Part shown: piece after piece, positions 54,727-62,358 of the stretch | Position numbering within the stretch: the stretch's first letter is position 1 | Layout of the letters: every line of letters begins with the position of its first letter | Assembly (NCBI GenBank): GCA_963676355.1 | Contig: OY781093.1 | Location: 620,001-684,000, forward strand | Length of the DNA stretch: 64,000 nucleotides | Reading direction: 5' to 3' | Source of the DNA: JAGLOK01 sp963676355 | GTDB lineage: Bacteria > Bacillota > Clostridia > Christensenellales > UMGS416 | Translations under genes and position numbers: made by a program | Notes under the pieces: generated by a model | Told to the model about the DNA's origin: nothing | The model's database searches: none | Seen by the model: the letters and a program-made list of their open reading frames with translations, nothing else

Positions 54727-55422
54727 TTATGCTGCGTAATCTCCCTGATAGCTTACAAGCGTTGCATCAAACACACCTTCAATACGCATAAGCTCCGTTA
54801 CTATATTTGTGTTTTCGCCGGGGAGGCGAACTTCCATAGTAACTTCGATGCCTGTTCCAGACACGGTTTTTGATTTGAGTCTTGAGCCCTTTGGCAGTTT
54901 GCGAAGTGCATAAGCGACTTCGTTTGCGCTTTCAAAATCATGGCGAACTATTAGAAGATAGGCATAATTGCCGCCTCCTCGAACAAGATACATTATATAA
55001 ATAAACGCGCCGATTGCAAGCGAGCCGATTCCTGCTGGTATGTAAAATCCTGAGCCTGCACCTAAAGCGATGCCAACACCTACTGCCCAAAACATAAATA
55101 CTGTGTCCAAAGGATCCTTAACAGCTGTTCTGAAACGAACGATTGAAAGCGCACCCACCATACCAAGAGAAAGTGCCAAGTTGCTTGTAACAGTTCTCAT
55201 AATAAGTGTTGCAACCATAGTCAGCATCACAAGTGAAACATTGAAGTTTCTATTGTATAAAACTCCGGTAAATGTGTGCTTGTATAGGTAGAAGATAAAT
55301 AGACCTATACCAAACCCTAAAGCTAGGGCGATAATCATATCAAGCGGTGCTACCGTTCCTGATGAAAATTGTTCCAGTGCCGATCCTTCAGGGATTATAT
55401 CCTGAACAGATAAGTTAACCAT
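54727..55422 (-). CDS. DUF4956 membrane protein
   Basis: The 231-residue protein has about four to five membrane helices (LDMIIALALGFGIGLFIFYLY, then VSLVMLTMVATLIM, then ALSLGMVGALSIVRF, then FMFWAVGVGIALGAGSGFYI and IGSLAIGAFIYIMYLV). The FRTAVKDPLDTVFMFWAVGVGIALG signature marks the DUF4956 family. The last 70 residues are a soluble alpha/beta domain. Family members neighbour VTC-domain genes and CotH genes in many Firmicutes; their function is not established. It is 51 bases downstream of the VTC gene. A channel or scaffold role for polyphosphate is a hypothesis. Confidence 0.85.
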   Translation of the reverse strand: MVNLSVQDIIPEGSALEQFSSGTVAPLDMIIALALGFGIGLFIFYLYKHTFTGVLYNRNFNVSLVMLTMVATLIMRTVTSNLALSLGMVGALSIVRFRTAVKDPLDTVFMFWAVGVGIALGAGSGFYIPAGIGSLAIGAFIYIMYLVRGGGNYAYLLIVRHDFESANEVAYALRKLPKGSRLKSKTVSGTGIEVTMEVRLPGENTNIVTELMRIEGVFDATLVSYQGDYAA

Positions 55423-55473
55423 TTTGTCCTCCTGTTATAGGATTGTTTTTATATCCTATAAATTCTTTATTTA

Positions 55474-56175
55474 TTAATGATATTTCCTGCATATAGCATA
55501 TTTTGATATTGCACTTCTGAGCGTTGTCGTCGTGCTAAGTATATCTCTTAAGTGCCCTGGAAGCGCGCTTGTATATTTCACTTCCATTATCATTTCCCCG
55601 GGTTCCATAACGGGCACAGGCATCATATCTTTTCTGAATATATCCTGAGAGAAATGCCCTGAATGCAGGTTCATGTCAAATGTTATCCTGACATTGCCAG
55701 CGGGGAATATATAAGGCTCTCGGACATAGTCTACGATGACTATTGGGCGAAGCATCTTTGTTCTAACGTCTGCATACATTTCTTCCAGCAACGGGTTTCT
55801 GGATGATATTAGAAATCCATAATCCCTGTGGCGAATCATTTGCTCCACTTGATATCTTGTAAGCTTTGCGGATTCTTTTGTAGTATACTTGTCAAACTTG
55901 CCCTTTTTTTCAAGGCTTATCTGTTTGTCAGAATAGTTATATAGTCTTATCCGCCATTTTTTACGAGTGTGAAGTCCGTCCATCTTGTCCCACATCGCAG
56001 AGTTATATATATCATCGAAATACAGGCTGCGAATGTGATATGTTCTCAAATCACGGTCTGCGTTTCTGTCCAAAGGCATCGCAGCTTTAAGCCTATCTCG
56101 TAAAACGAGGTATTCCGAATAATTTATGTAGTATTTAAGTTCGTTGCGCACTTGAGGCGCTTTTTTTACTGCCAT
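55474..56175 (-). CDS. VTC-domain polyphosphate polymerase-like protein
   Basis: The 233-residue protein has the VTC fold: RNELKYYINYSEYLVL, YHIRSLYFDDIYN, RKKWRIRLYNY, SLEKKGKF and VDYVREPYIF, then MIMEVKYTSALPGHL. The basic residues line a phosphate tunnel and the Glu in MEVKY is the metal-site candidate, as in yeast Vtc4, which makes polyphosphate from ATP. No SPX domain and no membrane helix are present, so it is soluble. It lies between CotH and DUF4956, with a short gap each side. Polyphosphate synthesis is likely but unproven. Confidence 0.83.
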   Translation of the reverse strand: MAVKKAPQVRNELKYYINYSEYLVLRDRLKAAMPLDRNADRDLRTYHIRSLYFDDIYNSAMWDKMDGLHTRKKWRIRLYNYSDKQISLEKKGKFDKYTTKESAKLTRYQVEQMIRHRDYGFLISSRNPLLEEMYADVRTKMLRPIVIVDYVREPYIFPAGNVRITFDMNLHSGHFSQDIFRKDMMPVPVMEPGEMIMEVKYTSALPGHLRDILSTTTTLRSAISKYAICRKYH

Positions 56176-56245
56176 TATATCTCCCGATAATAACTGTAGT
56201 CAAATAATTATATATTAGCATATCACAGGTTATTTTAAATTCCTA

Positions 56246-59200
56246 TCATCCGAACAATCTTGTCATTTCTTCATCTGATATATCAAAGTAATCCTGCAGA
56301 TATTGTTCCATAAGTATCGGTCGCTTCTGAGCAAAGGTTCTTAATCTGGACAGCTGTTTGTCCGTCCATGATTCATAACTCATTGAGCGTGCATATGACC
56401 ATGCTTTGCCGCCAAGGGCTTCTTTATACCATTGCGGTGCATCTTTATAATTTTGATTCCAAGTTTCTCTGTCCAGCACCATGTCATGGTCGATAAGCGA
56501 TGCTATGTGGTCTATTCTTGCAATCACCCAGTCGGGATCGTATGTTATCTTCATATGATATGCAAATCTTTCGATAAAGGCTTGTCTGAAGCCGTCATTT
56601 TCAAGAAGTCCCAGTATCAGCCAAGTTTCAAATGCATCACCGTTTCCGTGTCCTTCGGGATTTAGATATTGAGTCAAACTGTTGGTATCTACGCTGAAAA
56701 ATCCCCAGTCTACGTCATAGTAAAACCATCGCCATTTGGCACCATCTTTTTTTTCGCGATAGCACTTTATGTTACCTGTATCGGTGTTGCCGACATAAAC
56801 TTCGTTTATGACCATATCCATGTAGTTTTGAACATCAACCCAGTCTTCAACTACTTTGTAATTTTCCTCAACCGACAAGTCATGGGTGGTAACATATTCT
56901 TTAAGCTCTTGCCAATTGTCAATGTCGCCCGTAACAGCGTTGGATGAATAGTTACCATTTCCGTATATTATGTCAACACTTTCAATGTCTATTCCGTGGT
57001 GTTGATTGAGATAATATTTATTGATTTTTTCGCGAAGGAAATAAACGCCCCAAAATTCACCGTTCAGATAAAACACAACAGGGTAATAGGCCTGCACATC
57101 CAAGTCTGTGGTGTCGCGTGCAAGCGAGGTGAGTGTTGTATCGCGAATTTTTGATGCATACCACTCAGAAGCACCGTTTCTTATGATTAAAGATTTATAT
57201 GATTCATAAGGCCTGTCGGGGAAAACGGCATAGTTAAAAGACTCTTCGCCATATTTCTCACGTGCCATGAGTGCAAAGTTTTTGGATATTTCCGCCCTTG
57301 AATAAGCTCCGAAAACTCGCAAACCAAAGCCTTGGTTTAACACTTGTGAGCCATCTATCTCATACATTTCAATGTGGGCTGGAACTTCCCAGTCCTGATG
57401 AAAATTTGAAGCTTTAAATGGATACTTGGTTTTATAACCATCGCCAAATGCCAATATTCCCGCATGATCCGAATATAAGTTATTGGGATCTGTAGAGATT
57501 GACACAATAGGCAGCTTGTGATTGACATTTAAAAAGTATGATTGCGTTGTAATTTCAGATTGAATTTTTCCATCCTGAAAAGATCTCGCTCGTATAACTG
57601 TTGATTTGTTTATTTCAAAAGGTCCAGAATAAGCGTTGCTTCGCTCTGAAGGCTCAGAACAGTCAGTCGTATATCTTACAGTGCAACCTTCTGGAACTGC
57701 TATTGAAATCACCTGAGTATCAGCATACACACCGCCTTTTAGCTGTATATAGGGCGTTTGTGCTATGCCGCTGTATCCGTCACTATTTGGCTCTCCCGGA
57801 GATGGTGCGAGCATATATTGAAATATTTTTGATTGGGAAGTTCTTCCGTAAGAAATGTCATATGGCATGGTGGAAAGGACGCATTTATCGATGATTTTAT
57901 TTTCTGAATTTGTTAAAATAACGGGTTCCCCCGTTGCATTGAAACTAAAGTTTGTGTGCAGCGTGACCGCAGTTGAGTCTTTGGGCGTATCTCGCCCGGA
58001 GGCGAATATCACTTTGTATTGCCCAGGATCAATATATGCCTTATCGGGAAAAGTCCACTTTCCAAGAAGGGCGGGTTCATCTGAAAGCCCATAGCCTGCA
58101 AGTGAGATTCGCTCTTCGGTGTTGTTATACAGCTCTATCCAATCGGGAAACTCACCAAAGTTATCTTCTATCGTTACTTCGTTTCCCAACATTATCTCAG
58201 ATATAATAAGACCGGAACTTTGAGTCACGTTCTGCTCCTGCTGAAATTGATTATATCCATCTTCAGTATTTTCATACCCGGGTGTAGGGTGTGAAGTAAA
58301 TTGGGCTATTCCGGAGCCTGGAACTATTTCGATTGAAACATCGTTTCCGGGCTCTATAACGTCCCAGATGTCGAGTATCTTTCCTTGAACATTTGCGCAT
58401 AAAACAGTATCTTTCATGGAGTTTAGCCTAAAGCTTGCATGAAGTTCGCCGTTTTTGCCCACTTTATCTTTGCCTGATAAAAATACCAAAAGGTATTCTC
58501 CCGGATTTATTATAGTGCCATCGGGGAAAAGCCAGTCCCTTGGCGCGCTTTCGTTGTCTGAAAGGGCATAGCCACTTATGTCCACAGGTGCATCGGATTT
58601 GTTTGTTAACTCTATCCAGTCAGAGTAATCGCCGTCTTCATCTGTAATGGTTATGAGGTTTGAAGACATCACTTCGCTGATTTTTATAACTGAATCTGTA
58701 GCTCGCAAAGACCGAATATATTCCTGATGTCCGCCTTCGTCATTAAAATGACCGGGCGAAAACAGTTCGCTTGCAGTCCATGAACTAGTATTTGTTAAGT
58801 CTCTCTGATATGAAAAGTTGGGCGACATGTGTGCCACCAACACTTGATCTTTAATGTTTGAATAAGGGTCTGAAAGAAAAATAGTTTCACCCTGTGAGCT
58901 AATTTTAAATCCCGCATGGAATTTGGAGTCTATTGCTTTTCCTGATGCGAAAAATACTACAAAAGAATCGGGCTCAAGAATATATACCGGAAGCACGAAT
59001 TTTGCAGGCTCGTTGAGGTCATCCGAAAGAGCAAATCCATTAAGATTTATAGACTTTTGGGTTGGATTGTATAATTCAATCCAATCGTAATATTCACCGT
59101 CTTCAGATGCCAAAGCATTGCGGTTTGCACTCATAACTTCCGATATTATAGGGTAATTTTCAACGATTTGATTTTCACCGGAAGGGTTTTCTATGACAAC

Positions 59201-59410
59201 ACCGTTTTCGTTTGGCGTTTTATTTATGTAAGGCTCAACAACTAGAAATATAACTACAAGAACCGCTATTATCAAAAGCAAGTTAAATCTAGAGCCGCGT
59301 CCAGTGCCTCTGGTTTTTTTTATAGGAGCGCGTTCAGGCTGAATGTTTTTTCTTGGAACCTGAGAGTTTGAGCTGCTGCCCCTTCTATTTCTTGTGTATC
59401 TTTGTGCCAA
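56246..59410 (-). CDS. Giant membrane-anchored CotH-like protein with three lamin-tail domains
   Basis: The TTG at 59410 is preceded by AGGA at normal spacing. The 1054-residue product has a basic cytoplasmic tail (1-45), one membrane helix (LLLIIAVLVVIFLVVEPYI), and an outward-facing rest. Three lamin-tail domains follow (about 85-200, 240-350, 400-515; each with DWIELYN or DWIELTN and GYALSD-like motifs), then a chitobiase-type C-terminal domain (about 550-625) and a CotH kinase domain (about 635-1010; LPIVSISTDPNNLY, RNGASEWYASKIRD, YYDVDWGFF). CotH enzymes phosphorylate spore-coat proteins in Bacillus using an atypical kinase fold. A membrane anchor and lamin-tail array are not typical of spore-coat CotH, so the substrate may be a surface protein. 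Confidence 0.85.
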   Translation of the reverse strand: MAQRYTRNRRGSSSNSQVPRKNIQPERAPIKKTRGTGRGSRFNLLLIIAVLVVIFLVVEPYINKTPNENGVVIENPSGENQIVENYPIISEVMSANRNALASEDGEYYDWIELYNPTQKSINLNGFALSDDLNEPAKFVLPVYILEPDSFVVFFASGKAIDSKFHAGFKISSQGETIFLSDPYSNIKDQVLVAHMSPNFSYQRDLTNTSSWTASELFSPGHFNDEGGHQEYIRSLRATDSVIKISEVMSSNLITITDEDGDYSDWIELTNKSDAPVDISGYALSDNESAPRDWLFPDGTIINPGEYLLVFLSGKDKVGKNGELHASFRLNSMKDTVLCANVQGKILDIWDVIEPGNDVSIEIVPGSGIAQFTSHPTPGYENTEDGYNQFQQEQNVTQSSGLIISEIMLGNEVTIEDNFGEFPDWIELYNNTEERISLAGYGLSDEPALLGKWTFPDKAYIDPGQYKVIFASGRDTPKDSTAVTLHTNFSFNATGEPVILTNSENKIIDKCVLSTMPYDISYGRTSQSKIFQYMLAPSPGEPNSDGYSGIAQTPYIQLKGGVYADTQVISIAVPEGCTVRYTTDCSEPSERSNAYSGPFEINKSTVIRARSFQDGKIQSEITTQSYFLNVNHKLPIVSISTDPNNLYSDHAGILAFGDGYKTKYPFKASNFHQDWEVPAHIEMYEIDGSQVLNQGFGLRVFGAYSRAEISKNFALMAREKYGEESFNYAVFPDRPYESYKSLIIRNGASEWYASKIRDTTLTSLARDTTDLDVQAYYPVVFYLNGEFWGVYFLREKINKYYLNQHHGIDIESVDIIYGNGNYSSNAVTGDIDNWQELKEYVTTHDLSVEENYKVVEDWVDVQNYMDMVINEVYVGNTDTGNIKCYREKKDGAKWRWFYYDVDWGFFSVDTNSLTQYLNPEGHGNGDAFETWLILGLLENDGFRQAFIERFAYHMKITYDPDWVIARIDHIASLIDHDMVLDRETWNQNYKDAPQWYKEALGGKAWSYARSMSYESWTDKQLSRLRTFAQKRPILMEQYLQDYFDISDEEMTRLFG

Positions 59411-59715
59411 AGTTATCCTACTCCTAAAATCAAAGCCACACTACAGTAAATATAATAATGCGGTTTTTGTATTACTACATCTATGTAATATAGCTCTTTA
59501 TTATCTGTCTTGCAAATAAACTTTTTGTTAAAAGCTTTTTTGTATAGTCTCCCGAAAAGCTGTTACAATTATATTTCATTTTGATTAAAAAAACAATAAT
59601 AAAAGCCGTATAATGGGGATAATGATAATAAAAATTCATAATTTCAGATGAAAAATTGCTAATTTGTGTTAAAATAATATAATTATAAAGTGTAAAAGGA
59701 CTTAATTTATTATAT
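59411..59715. other. 305-base divergent region upstream of CotH and unknown gene
   Basis: It holds an inverted repeat TATTAC-N9-GTAATA (59470-59490) and a rightward promoter (listed separately). A leftward AATATAATA near 59450 could be an AT-rich part of the CotH promoter, but no -35 box is clear. No ORF with a ribosome site is seen. Confidence 0.35.
59656..59683 (+). promoter_or_regulatory. Predicted promoter of the unknown 208-residue gene
   Basis: TTGCTA and a perfect TATAAT are separated by 16 bases, 33 bases upstream of the ATG. The ribosome site (AAAGGA at 59695) is unusually far, about 15 bases, from the ATG. Confidence 0.45.
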
Positions 59716-60342
59716 ATGGAGCAAATTAAGAAGGAAAATAAAATAATAATCAGTCTAGGTGGCGATGATATTCCGCAAGACTTCTTTGAAATATACCCCT
59801 TCGAAAGCGAAAAAATCGTTCAAGCCGGGGATTTCTTTCGATTGGAGCATCCTCATTGCGCATTTTTTAATAGCACGCAAAATTCAAACGAAGGTGAATT
59901 CTTAAGAAAAACACTTTATACTCCTCAAGGAAGGCTTCACATGGATGATAAAGAAGGTGAAGTGGATAAGTATGTTAAAAAGAAAGAAAGCCTTGAGATT
60001 TTGCTTTTTTACCTTAGAGATGTTGAGATTAAACCAGCGGTTTTTGAGGTTAACGAAAATGTTGGAGCTATCTACATGCCTAAAACACCTCTTATAGAAT
60101 TTTTGTCTTTTGTGGAAGAAAAACTGTTTCATACTGTAATGGATGAATATGAGATGGAAGAAAAGCATATCATGTCACAATTCAGGCGTATATATAATGA
60201 GAAGTTTGATATTCTGTGCTCAAAGCTTTCAGGCAAAATAAAATATGCCGTCTTTAATGATGTTGACGGCATAGATTTAGAAGATGAAGTTGTCGATAGA
60301 TGGCACTTATATTATGTTAGAAAAACTCGTCTTTTAAAGTAG
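59716..60342 (+). CDS. Unknown 208-residue soluble protein
   Basis: I do not recognise the family. The sequence is highly charged, with no membrane helix or signal peptide, and it is acidic in the middle (MDDKEGEVDKYVKKKESLE). The C-terminal third has a likely coiled or helical stretch (about residues 150-180, FRRIYNEKFDILCSKL). Its stop overlaps the convergent GDPD gene by 9 bases. It lies in a divergent arrangement with the CotH gene; no functional link can be claimed. Confidence 0.65.
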   Translation: MEQIKKENKIIISLGGDDIPQDFFEIYPFESEKIVQAGDFFRLEHPHCAFFNSTQNSNEGEFLRKTLYTPQGRLHMDDKEGEVDKYVKKKESLEILLFYLRDVEIKPAVFEVNENVGAIYMPKTPLIEFLSFVEEKLFHTVMDEYEMEEKHIMSQFRRIYNEKFDILCSKLSGKIKYAVFNDVDGIDLEDEVVDRWHLYYVRKTRLLK

Positions 60343-61047
60343 ACCAAGTGCCACATCGGGGCAGTTGGTGATAATAGAATCCACCTTCGCTGCCATCATT
60401 TTTTGCATATACTCAGGCAAATCAACAGTCCAAGGGCGCACGAGAACGCCTTCTTTTGCACAATCCATTAAAAGATCTTCTTTTACGGTCCAAAACATAG
60501 GATGAAGTGCTTCAGCTCCACATTTTTTTGCATAGCTTGCGGCATCGTTTATAACGCAGCTGTATAAAAGTGCTGTTTGAACATTGGGTTCAAGCTTTTT
60601 AGCTTTAATCATTGAGTTGTGGTTAAAAGATGAAAGTATCACGCGCTCGAGCATATTATATTCCTTTGCAGCACTTATGACTGCCTGCTCAAGTCCTGTA
60701 TAATCCACTACCGAATTTTTAAGCTCAATATTAAGCAGAATGTCCTTGTCTTTTAAAAATTCTAAAAGCTGCGTTAAAAGTGGAATTTTTGTGGGGGCAT
60801 ATTCCGGCATTGGAGTACTGAAGTTAAGCTCTTGAAGCTCATCATATGAGGAAGTGAAGATGTATCCTTTTTTTCCTGTTGTTCTCTCAAGCAGTTCATC
60901 GTGTGTGACAACTATCTTACCGTCTGATGTGAACTGAACGTCGATTTCAATTCCGTGTGCACCGGCGCTAACCGCTGCCTCAAAAGCAGGCATCGTATTT
61001 TCCGGATGCTTTGATGAAAACCCTCTGTGGGCGAATATTTTTGTCAT
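60334..61047 (-). CDS. Glycerophosphodiester phosphodiesterase (UgpQ-like)
   Basis: The 237-residue TIM barrel has FAHRGFSSKHPENT (catalytic His and nearby Glu), IEIDVQFTSDGKIVVTHDE (metal-binding Glu/Asp and catalytic His), LNIELKN and a late WTVD segment. Members hydrolyse glycerophosphodiesters to glycerol 3-phosphate and an alcohol. No signal peptide is present, so it acts inside the cell. It is divergent from the TrmH-type gene, sharing a 72-base gap. Confidence 0.93.
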   Translation of the reverse strand: MTKIFAHRGFSSKHPENTMPAFEAAVSAGAHGIEIDVQFTSDGKIVVTHDELLERTTGKKGYIFTSSYDELQELNFSTPMPEYAPTKIPLLTQLLEFLKDKDILLNIELKNSVVDYTGLEQAVISAAKEYNMLERVILSSFNHNSMIKAKKLEPNVQTALLYSCVINDAASYAKKCGAEALHPMFWTVKEDLLMDCAKEGVLVRPWTVDLPEYMQKMMAAKVDSIITNCPDVALGLL

Positions 61048-61119
61048 TTTAAGCTCCTGTTAATTTATTTAATCTATGTGTATAATATCAAATATCAGAA
61101 AAATATAAAAGGAGACATT

Positions 61120-61941
61120 ATGTCTTTTGTTGGAAATGAACAGTTTAATTCCATAAATATGATAAGGGCGGCAAAAAGCAATCCGCAGATAAAGCATATG
61201 CGTGATGTTGCAAAGGGCAGGGGAGAAAACACGGAGGCGGTTATAAGTGGTATATCTGTTTTAGAGCAGGTCACATCCTCTGATATAAGAATAAAGATAT
61301 TGATTGTTTGTCCTGAAGAGGTATATTCAAAGAGAGCACTAAACTGCGTTGTAAATGCTGCAAAAAAAGCGGACTCTGTGCTAGAGGTGTCAAAATCAAC
61401 CTTTGACTTGGTTGGCGCAAAGAAAAATTCAAATGGCATTTCAGCGCTTATTGAACTTAATTTTAAAAAGATAGATCAAATCAGCGCAGATGGTATAAAT
61501 ATAGTATTAGACTCTTTGGAGCTTCCCGGAAATGTAGGCACACTGATGCGCACAGCCGATGGTGCCGGGCTTAAAACTGTGATAATTGCAAATAGCAAGG
61601 CAAGGCTTAATAATCCCACACTTATTTCAGCCAGCAGGGGATCTTTTGCGAAGCTTAATATAGTGGTTGACAGTGTGGAAAACATTTCAGACTGGGCTAA
61701 AAAAAATGACGTACGAATATTTCTTGCCGACACAAGAGCAAAAAACACTCATACGCAAGCAGATTTAAGCGACAAGGTATGTTTTGTGTTGGGGTGCGAG
61801 CGCTATGGGATAGAAAAGAAATGGTATGAAAAAGAGCATGAACTTTTAAAAATACCCATGCTGGGTACATGCGATTCTCTTAACGTGGGAGTTGCAGGCT
61901 CCATACTTATATATGAAGCATTGAGACAGCAGGGAGAATAA
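61120..61941 (+). CDS. TrmH/SpoU-family RNA 2'-O-methyltransferase
   Basis: The ATG at 61120 follows AAAAGGAGA; the frame start at 61027 is too early. The 273-residue protein has an N-terminal substrate-binding region (NPQIKHMRDVAKGRGE) and a SPOUT domain with the three SpoU motifs: LPGNVGTLMRTADGAG, VLGCERYGI and IPMLGTCDSLNVGVAGSI. It probably uses S-adenosylmethionine to 2'-O-methylate rRNA or tRNA. A TATAAT (61081-61086) is upstream in the gap shared with the divergent GDPD gene. Confidence 0.9.
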   Translation: MSFVGNEQFNSINMIRAAKSNPQIKHMRDVAKGRGENTEAVISGISVLEQVTSSDIRIKILIVCPEEVYSKRALNCVVNAAKKADSVLEVSKSTFDLVGAKKNSNGISALIELNFKKIDQISADGINIVLDSLELPGNVGTLMRTADGAGLKTVIIANSKARLNNPTLISASRGSFAKLNIVVDSVENISDWAKKNDVRIFLADTRAKNTHTQADLSDKVCFVLGCERYGIEKKWYEKEHELLKIPMLGTCDSLNVGVAGSILIYEALRQQGE

Positions 61942-61959
61942 ACTAAACAGTTTGTATAA

Positions 61960-61997
61960 AAAATGCACCTTTGGATTTGCGTCCTTGGGTGCATTTT
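61960..61997. terminator. Bidirectional terminator between TrmH and unknown gene
   Basis: A perfect 10-base stem AAAATGCACC/GGTGCATTTT with an 18-base loop sits between convergent genes. Its A- and T-rich ends could supply U-tracts in both directions. Confidence 0.6.
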
Positions 61998-62019
61998 AAT
62001 TATTTGAAATTTATATTAC

Positions 62020-62358
62020 TTATGCTTCGTATTGCAGTTTTCCTTGGTCAAAAAGAATATCTTCCATCTGCATAAATAAATCATTTATCACATAAGCGAC
62101 TTCGGCAGAAGGCATTTCTTTTCCAAGTTTTTTAAGTATATAGTCATAGGTTTCATCAAAAAGCTTTTCGTCATCCAGTACAAGTTCACGGCCTTTTGTG
62201 TTCGCAAACTCGTTTCTGGCTTTTTCAAATACTTTTACAACTATTTTTTGAATCTGCTCGCTGTCTAGTTCTTCATACTTTTTGTTATCTGAAATGGTTT
62301 TTGCTACCTCTTTTTCAGATATTAATATATTTTTAGTGTCTATTTTTAGTGAACTCAC
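62020..62358 (-). CDS. Unknown 112-residue protein coupled to oligoendopeptidase F
   Basis: A short, acidic, mainly helical protein with no signal or membrane helix; it has an EEVAK-like N-terminal helix region and ends LQYEA. I recognise no family. Its start overlaps the pepF stop by 4 bases (ATGA), so the two are translationally coupled. A role with the peptidase, such as an interaction partner, is possible but untested. Confidence 0.7.
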   Translation of the reverse strand: MSSLKIDTKNILISEKEVAKTISDNKKYEELDSEQIQKIVVKVFEKARNEFANTKGRELVLDDEKLFDETYDYILKKLGKEMPSAEVAYVINDLFMQMEDILFDQGKLQYEA

